NCBI GenBank assembly: GCA_041477815.1
Contig: JBGOUV010000289.1
Location: 1-8,855 of the forward strand
Source: JBGOUV01 sp041477815
GTDB taxonomy: Bacteria; Acidobacteriota; Terriglobia; Bryobacterales; JACQDG01
Length of the DNA stretch: 8,855 bases
Reading direction: 5' to 3'
Under the pieces are notes generated by a model that saw only the letters and a program-made list of their open reading frames with translations, was not told the DNA's origin and did not search any database. Every line of letters starts with the position of its first letter. Within the stretch, counting starts at the first letter, position 1. Below, piece after piece: positions 5,232-8,855 of this stretch. A program made the position numbers and the translations under genes.

Positions 5232-6809
5232 TCACTCCAACCCGAACACCACCAGCGAGCTGCCCGCGGCGATGGCGACATACTGCCGTCCTTCGCTGAG
5301 GTAGCTGATCGGACCGGCCCAAATCGGCCCCCCGGTCTGCAGCCGCCACAACAGCTTGCCGGTCTCCGCGTCCAGCGCGAAGAAGTCGCCTTCCATCGTG
5401 CCTGAGAACACCAGCCGTCCGGCGGTTGAGAGAATACCAGACCACGGCGGCGTATGCACCCGGAACTCCCACCGCATCTCGCCCGTCAGCGCGTCCAGGG
5501 CCCGCAGGGCGCCCCAACCCTCTTCGCCGGGAATGCGCCGCCGGCCCGCCCCGGCGAACACCTTTCCGGGCTCATACGGGGCCTCCGTCCGGTAATAGAT
5601 GGCGCCCCATTCTCTGGCGTTCTGATAGAAGAGCCTCGTTTGCGGGCTGTAGGACGGGCTGTGCCAGTTGGCCGCGCCGTCGTCGTCGGGATACACCACC
5701 GCCCCCTCCACGCTGGGCACGGTGGACGGATTCGGAATCGGCCGCCCGCGCGGGTCGATGCCCTTGGCCCAGTTCTGCCGGGCGAACTGCTTGGCCAGCA
5801 GAAACTCCCCGGTAAGACGGTCCAGTAGGTAGTAGAACCCGTTGCGATTGGCGAACAGCACTAGCTTCCGCGGTCTTCCCCGGAACACCGTATCCACCAG
5901 CACCGGAATCTGGTTCGAGTCCATGTCGTTGACGTCGTGCGGCACAAACTGGAAATACCACTTCAGCTTTCCCGTATCCACGTCCAGGGCCACCAGGCAG
6001 TCGGAATACAGATTGTCGCCCTCGCGGACGTCGCCGATGTAGTCCGGCCCCGGGTTTCCCGTGCCCCAGTAGAGCAGGTTCGCCTCCGGGTCGTAGGAGC
6101 CGGTCACCCACGTGGTGGCCCCGCCGGTCTTCCAGCTTTCGCCTGACCAGGTTTCGTTGCCCGGCTCGCCCGGACCCGGAGTGCCCCACCAACGCCACGC
6201 GCGGCGGCCGGTGCGGGCGTCGTAGGCGTCCAGAAATCCGCGCACCCCGTACTCGGCCCCGGCCATCCCGATGATGATCTTGTCCTTCACCGCCAGCGGC
6301 GCCGGCGTGATGCTGTGGCCCGTCTTGTAATCCGCCACCTCGACGTCCCAGCGCACGCGGCCGGTCTTGCGGTCCAGCGCCACCAGGTGGGCGTCCACGG
6401 TGCCGACGAAGATCTGGTCGTCCAGCGCCGCCACTCCCCGGTTCACCTGCCCGCAGCATACGATCATCCCCTCGGGTATGTTGCGCCGGTAGGACCACAG
6501 CGGCCGCCCGGTGCGCAGATCGAGGGCGGTCACGTCGCTCGGCGGCTCGCTGATGTACATGACGCCGTCGATCACCAGCGGCGTCCCCTCAAACTTGTGC
6601 CGCCCGCGGATCTGGTACATCCACGCCGTCTTCAGCCGTCCCACGTTGGCGCGGGTAATCTGACCCAGCGTCGAGTATCTCTGAGACTCATAAGTTCCCG
6701 AGTAGGTCAGCCAACTACCCGGCTCGGACGCGGCGCGCAGAATGCGCTCGTAGGGCACTTGCGCGCGCAGCGCGGCCACCGCGAGCAAGAGCAGGAGGGC
6801 GCGTCTCAT
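5232..6809 (-). CDS. PQQ-dependent alcohol/sugar dehydrogenase (quinoprotein)
   Basis: This 525-residue exported enzyme belongs to the PQQ-dependent methanol/ethanol dehydrogenase family, an eight-bladed propeller that oxidises alcohols or sugars in the periplasm and passes electrons to a cytochrome c. A signal peptide (1-16, ending LRAQ) is visible. Repeated blade motifs of the ALDxxTG-xxxW type occur near 95-105, 144-154, 275-284 and 478-488. The vicinal disulfide that stacks on PQQ is C118-C119. Expected metal ligands are E186 (AGAEYGVRG), N252 (GTGNPGP) and catalytic D295. R322 (NRNGF) and W382 (ANWHSPSYS) match cofactor-contacting positions. Two residues after the catalytic Asp there is a second Asp (D297), the mark of lanthanide-using members. 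At 525 residues it is shorter than typical enzymes (about 570-600) and has no fused cytochrome domain; that domain is encoded separately upstream. The ATG overlaps the cytochrome stop (ATGA). The substrate is unknown. Confidence 0.93.
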   Translation of the reverse strand: MRRALLLLLAVAALRAQVPYERILRAASEPGSWLTYSGTYESQRYSTLGQITRANVGRLKTAWMYQIRGRHKFEGTPLVIDGVMYISEPPSDVTALDLRTGRPLWSYRRNIPEGMIVCCGQVNRGVAALDDQIFVGTVDAHLVALDRKTGRVRWDVEVADYKTGHSITPAPLAVKDKIIIGMAGAEYGVRGFLDAYDARTGRRAWRWWGTPGPGEPGNETWSGESWKTGGATTWVTGSYDPEANLLYWGTGNPGPDYIGDVREGDNLYSDCLVALDVDTGKLKWYFQFVPHDVNDMDSNQIPVLVDTVFRGRPRKLVLFANRNGFYYLLDRLTGEFLLAKQFARQNWAKGIDPRGRPIPNPSTVPSVEGAVVYPDDDGAANWHSPSYSPQTRLFYQNAREWGAIYYRTEAPYEPGKVFAGAGRRRIPGEEGWGALRALDALTGEMRWEFRVHTPPWSGILSTAGRLVFSGTMEGDFFALDAETGKLLWRLQTGGPIWAGPISYLSEGRQYVAIAAGSSLVVFGLE

Positions 6810-7537
6810 GGGAGCGATGCCAGGTAGGCCACCAGGTCTTCCACCTCGGCCGGCTCCAGGACGGTCCGGTAGGCCGGCATGGGCGACTTTCCCTGGTCCT
6901 TGTGGATTTCGGTCAGCTCGCGCTTCCAGAACGATTGCACCTGATCGGAGAGATCGCGCAACTGCAAAGAGAAGGTATCCTCATTGACGCGGACGCCGGT
7001 GATCCGACGGCCGTCCGCCGTCACCACCCGCACCTGGAGAAAGCCGCTGGGGACCTCCTTCTCCGGGTCGAGCAGCGCCTCCCGCAGATACTGCGGACTG
7101 CTGCGAGCGCCGGCGTCGCTCAGATCGGGCCCCAACCCGCCGCCGCGACCGGCCATGGTGTGGCACCGCCCGCAAGCGCCCTTGCCTTCGTACACCAAGC
7201 GCCCGCGGGCCGCATCTCCCGAAAGCGCCTGCGTCTCCACCCGCCCGAGCGTGCGCACAAAGGCCGCCACCTGCCGCGTCTGCCGGGCGCTCAGGGCCGA
7301 CGCCGGCATTCCCGTTCCCGGAATCCCCCGGCTGATCACCTGGACCAGCGCCGCGTCATCGGAGGCGTGCCGCAATCGCGGTACGGCCAGGTTGGCCCCG
7401 CGGCCCCCGTCGCCCCGAGGTCCATGGCAATACGCACACTGCGACCCGAACAGGCGTTGGCCCTGCACCAGGTCGTCGGGAGTAGTCTGGCCCCAGGCAA
7501 CGGCGCCGGCCAACAGGAGTAAGGTAGCTTTGATCAA
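6806..7537 (-). CDS. Exported diheme cytochrome c, electron acceptor for the quinoprotein
   Basis: This 243-residue protein has a signal peptide (1-17, ending AWGQ) and two heme-c attachment motifs, CAYCH (34-38) and CGRCH (122-126). Likely Met axial ligands are M77 in GTGMP and M220 in SPMP. The first domain (about 22-98) is a standard short cytochrome c. The second (about 105-243) has an insert with the GRRITGVRVNEDTFSLQLRD segment (177-195) before the closing helix, resembling the planctomycete/verrucomicrobial heme-binding domain type. The start is TTG at 7535-7537: it begins the signal peptide and has an excellent Shine-Dalgarno AGGTGA (7544-7549) 6 nt upstream. The stop overlaps the ATG of the quinoprotein gene, so the two form a coupled operon. 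It presumably takes electrons from PQQ in the periplasm and passes them to the terminal oxidase chain. Confidence 0.93.
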   Translation of the reverse strand: MIKATLLLLAGAVAWGQTTPDDLVQGQRLFGSQCAYCHGPRGDGGRGANLAVPRLRHASDDAALVQVISRGIPGTGMPASALSARQTRQVAAFVRTLGRVETQALSGDAARGRLVYEGKGACGRCHTMAGRGGGLGPDLSDAGARSSPQYLREALLDPEKEVPSGFLQVRVVTADGRRITGVRVNEDTFSLQLRDLSDQVQSFWKRELTEIHKDQGKSPMPAYRTVLEPAEVEDLVAYLASLP

Positions 7538-7543
7538 GAGAGT

Positions 7544-7585
7544 TCACCTGACAGCCTAACACCGTATGCTGGTCAGGAGCATACG
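7544..7585 (-). promoter_or_regulatory. Leader hairpin and Shine-Dalgarno of the cytochrome gene; possible pseudoknot
   Basis: Reading the minus strand as mRNA, an 8-bp perfect stem (CGTATGCT paired with AGCATACG; arms at 7578-7585 and 7563-7570) encloses a 7-nt loop, CCTGACC. Ten nucleotides later comes GTCAGG (7547-7552), exactly complementary to CCTGAC in the loop. It overlaps the AGGTGA Shine-Dalgarno (7544-7549) of the cytochrome TTG start. Folding as an H-type pseudoknot would hide the ribosome-binding site. The hairpin lacks a T-tract on either strand, so it is not a typical intrinsic terminator. As DNA it could instead be a dimeric operator. No good -35/-10 pair was recognised in 7538-7651. 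Confidence 0.4.
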
Positions 7586-7651
7586 CCCGGCCTGCGAACC
7601 CCTGAAGCGAACGTCCGGCCTCCCCGGCCACCTCCTCCCGAAGATCCGGAG

Positions 7652-8341
7652 CTAAGGTAGTGCGAAGCGGTAGCCTACCCAGGGTTCCGTCAGCAGGTAG
7701 CGAGGCCGCGAAGGATCCGGCTCGATCTTCTTGCGAAGCTGATTGACGAACACGCGGAGGTACTCGACCTGGTCCCCGTAATCGGGTCCCCAGACCGCTT
7801 GCAGGAGCCTGGCATGAGGAATGGGCACATTGGGATTCGCCAGCAGATAATACAGGAGGTCGAACTCTTTGGGGGTGAGGCGGATCTGTTTCCCCTTCGA
7901 GATCACCCGCCGGGTCGTCAGGTTGATCTCCAGGCCCTCCAGTCGAACCAGTTCCACCCCGCCTCCCGGCGCGGCCGGCAGCCGGCGCAGCGCGGCCCGG
8001 ATGCGCGCCAACAGCTCCGGGGTGCTGAAGGGTTTGGTCACGTAATCGTCCGCTCCGGCGTCCAGGGCGGCCACTTTGTCCGGTTCGGAGTTGCGCACGG
8101 TCAGCATGACGATCGCCGCTTCGGAGCCGGCGCGGATCTGACGGCAAGTCTCCAGGCCGCCCAGGCCCGGCATGTTCATGTCCAGCAGCACCAGGTCGAA
8201 ACGGCTGTCGCGCACCGCCTCCAGAGCGTCTTCTCCGCTGCGGGAGTCGTGGACTTCGTAGCCCTCGGCGGTGAGGGTGGTCCGCAAGACGCGGCGAATC
8301 TGGGGCTCATCATCTACCACCAATATGCGACCGGCGCTCAT
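7652..8341 (-). CDS. OmpR/PhoB-family response regulator, KdpE-like
   Basis: This 229-residue protein has a receiver domain (1-120) and a winged-helix DNA-binding domain (about 128-229). Receiver residues are all present: acidic pocket D10/D11, phosphoacceptor D54 (LLDMNMPG), T81 and K103 (TKPF). The output domain shows the LTPKEFDLLYYLL helix (155-167), VWGPDYGDQVEYLRVFVNQLRKKIE (183-207) and the closing YLLTEPWVGYRF wing (215-226), which are close to KdpE, the regulator of the potassium-uptake kdp operon. The ATG at 8339-8341 is preferred over an upstream in-frame ATG at 8413, because MSAGRILVVDDEP is the normal start of a receiver and the ATG overlaps the kinase stop by ATGA. The target genes are not known; no kdpFABC is visible in the window. 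The cytochrome-quinoprotein operon lies directly downstream on the same strand after 114 bp. Confidence 0.92.
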   Translation of the reverse strand: MSAGRILVVDDEPQIRRVLRTTLTAEGYEVHDSRSGEDALEAVRDSRFDLVLLDMNMPGLGGLETCRQIRAGSEAAIVMLTVRNSEPDKVAALDAGADDYVTKPFSTPELLARIRAALRRLPAAPGGGVELVRLEGLEINLTTRRVISKGKQIRLTPKEFDLLYYLLANPNVPIPHARLLQAVWGPDYGDQVEYLRVFVNQLRKKIEPDPSRPRYLLTEPWVGYRFALP

Positions 8342-8855
8342 ACCGTGGAAGCCTCCGCCACGGGAACCGTTACCCAGAACTCCGCGCCGGAGCCGGCGGC
8401 CGCCTCCACCCAAAGATCGCCGCTGTGCGCGCGGATGATTTCTCGCGCGATGTACAGTCCCAGGCCGCTGCCGGGAACCCGGTCCCGGGCGGTATCCCGG
8501 CGGTAGAACTTGTCGAAGACCCTCTCCCGGTCGCGCTCCGGAATCCCCGGGCCGCGGTCGCGGACCCGGATCGTCACCCGCCCCTCCCCGGCCTCGGCGG
8601 TCAGGTCGATCGGCGAGGCGGGGGGGGAGTACTTCAGGGCGTTTTCCAGAATCTGCCGCAGCGCCAGCGAAACCAGGTCCGGGTCGGCGAAAATCAGCGG
8701 CAGCCGCTCAGCGATATGCAACCGCAGGCTCCTTCCCTCCATTCTCGGCTCGAAGTGCTCCAGGACGCGCCGCATTAGCTCCGGTGTCTCCAGCGGCTGC
8801 CGTTCCAGCCGGACCTTCCCCGCATCGATCTGCGACATACGGACGGCTTCAGTGA
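8338..8855 (-). CDS. Sensor histidine kinase, C-terminal part (KdpD-like; 5' end outside window)
   Basis: The frame stays open from the window edge to TGA at 8338-8340, so only the C-terminal ~170 residues are seen. Counting from the Met at 8836-8838 (probably internal: VRMSQIDAGKVRL resembles the end of the dimerisation helix), the ATPase domain has all its boxes. These are N-box N66 (ILENALKYS), G1 (RDRGPGIP, 93-100), F-box (FDKFYR, 108-113) and G2 (GSGLGLYIA, 123-131), with the closing strand FWVTVPV (154-160). The phosphoaccepting His and any sensor region lie outside the window. The layout and box sequences resemble KdpD, matching the KdpE-like regulator that follows with a 4-bp overlap. 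Both genes are probably transcribed from a promoter beyond the window. Confidence 0.92.
   Translation of the reverse strand, partial: TEAVRMSQIDAGKVRLERQPLETPELMRRVLEHFEPRMEGRSLRLHIAERLPLIFADPDLVSLALRQILENALKYSPPASPIDLTAEAGEGRVTIRVRDRGPGIPERDRERVFDKFYRRDTARDRVPGSGLGLYIAREIIRAHSGDLWVEAAAGSGAEFWVTVPVAEASTV

Noticed and set aside
5572..6498. 308-codon frame on the same strand as the quinoprotein, shifted by one base
   Set aside because: It is an Arg/Gly-rich shadow; the quinoprotein frame is uninterrupted with all cofactor motifs.
7600..7650. Possible intrinsic terminator after the response regulator (CTCCG/CGGGAG hairpin)
   Set aside because: The stem is bulged and short and no T-tract follows, so a terminator cannot be supported.
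7356..8147. 263-codon minus-strand frame spanning the regulator-cytochrome gap
   Set aside because: It is a shifted shadow of two real genes and would ignore the clear TTG start with its Shine-Dalgarno.

Overview
The window is 8,855 bases of GC-rich, tightly packed bacterial chromosome. It most likely comes from an acidobacterium of the Bryobacterales / 'Candidatus Solibacter' type. The best clue is the first gene, whose C-terminus matches the extracellular domain known as TIGR03437, a paralogous family strongly expanded in Solibacter-like genomes. Several other traits are common in such soil heterotrophs: a Tat-dependent Gfo/Idh/MocA oxidoreductase paired with a DUF1080 (3-keto-disaccharide hydrolase-like) protein, a Uma2-family gene, and a PQQ dehydrogenase paired with a cytochrome c. 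This placement is inferred from gene content, not from a marker gene.

Layout. 1-1268 (+) is the 3' part of a secreted TIGR03437 protein. 1269-1438 is non-coding and holds a striking multi-hairpin, roughly palindromic element. 1439-2626 (-) is an exported membrane-dipeptidase-like M19 metalloenzyme. A 41-bp gap carrying a TATAAT box separates it from a divergent two-gene operon (+): the oxidoreductase (2668-3786) and the DUF1080 protein (3783-4391), joined by an ATGA overlap. The operon meets a convergent Uma2 gene (4354-4866, -) tail to tail with a 38-bp overlap. Only 14 bp separate Uma2 from a divergent single-domain cupin gene (4881-5228, +), which ends 3 bp from the end of the convergent quinoprotein gene. 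5232-6809 (-) is a PQQ-dependent dehydrogenase, translationally coupled to the upstream diheme cytochrome c gene (6806-7537, -). The 114-bp gap 7538-7651 holds a hairpin and a good Shine-Dalgarno site for the cytochrome. 7652-8341 (-) is a KdpE-like response regulator, overlapping by 4 bp the 3' end of a sensor kinase (8338 to the window end, -) that continues outside the window.

How the genes work together. The oxidoreductase and DUF1080 protein look like a small pathway that oxidises a glycoside to its 3-keto form and then cleaves it. The cytochrome and quinoprotein form an exported alcohol- or sugar-oxidising pair that would pass electrons to the respiratory chain; the D-x-D motif at the metal site suggests lanthanide rather than calcium. 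The sensor and regulator form a two-component system of the KdpD/KdpE type, but no kdpFABC genes are visible here.

I did not find a convincing new multi-gene system. The most interesting unexplained signals are the palindromic multi-hairpin element at about 1285-1426 and a possible SD-sequestering RNA pseudoknot in front of the cytochrome gene (7544-7585). No RNA genes, insertion sequences, CRISPR arrays or clear intrinsic terminators were seen.
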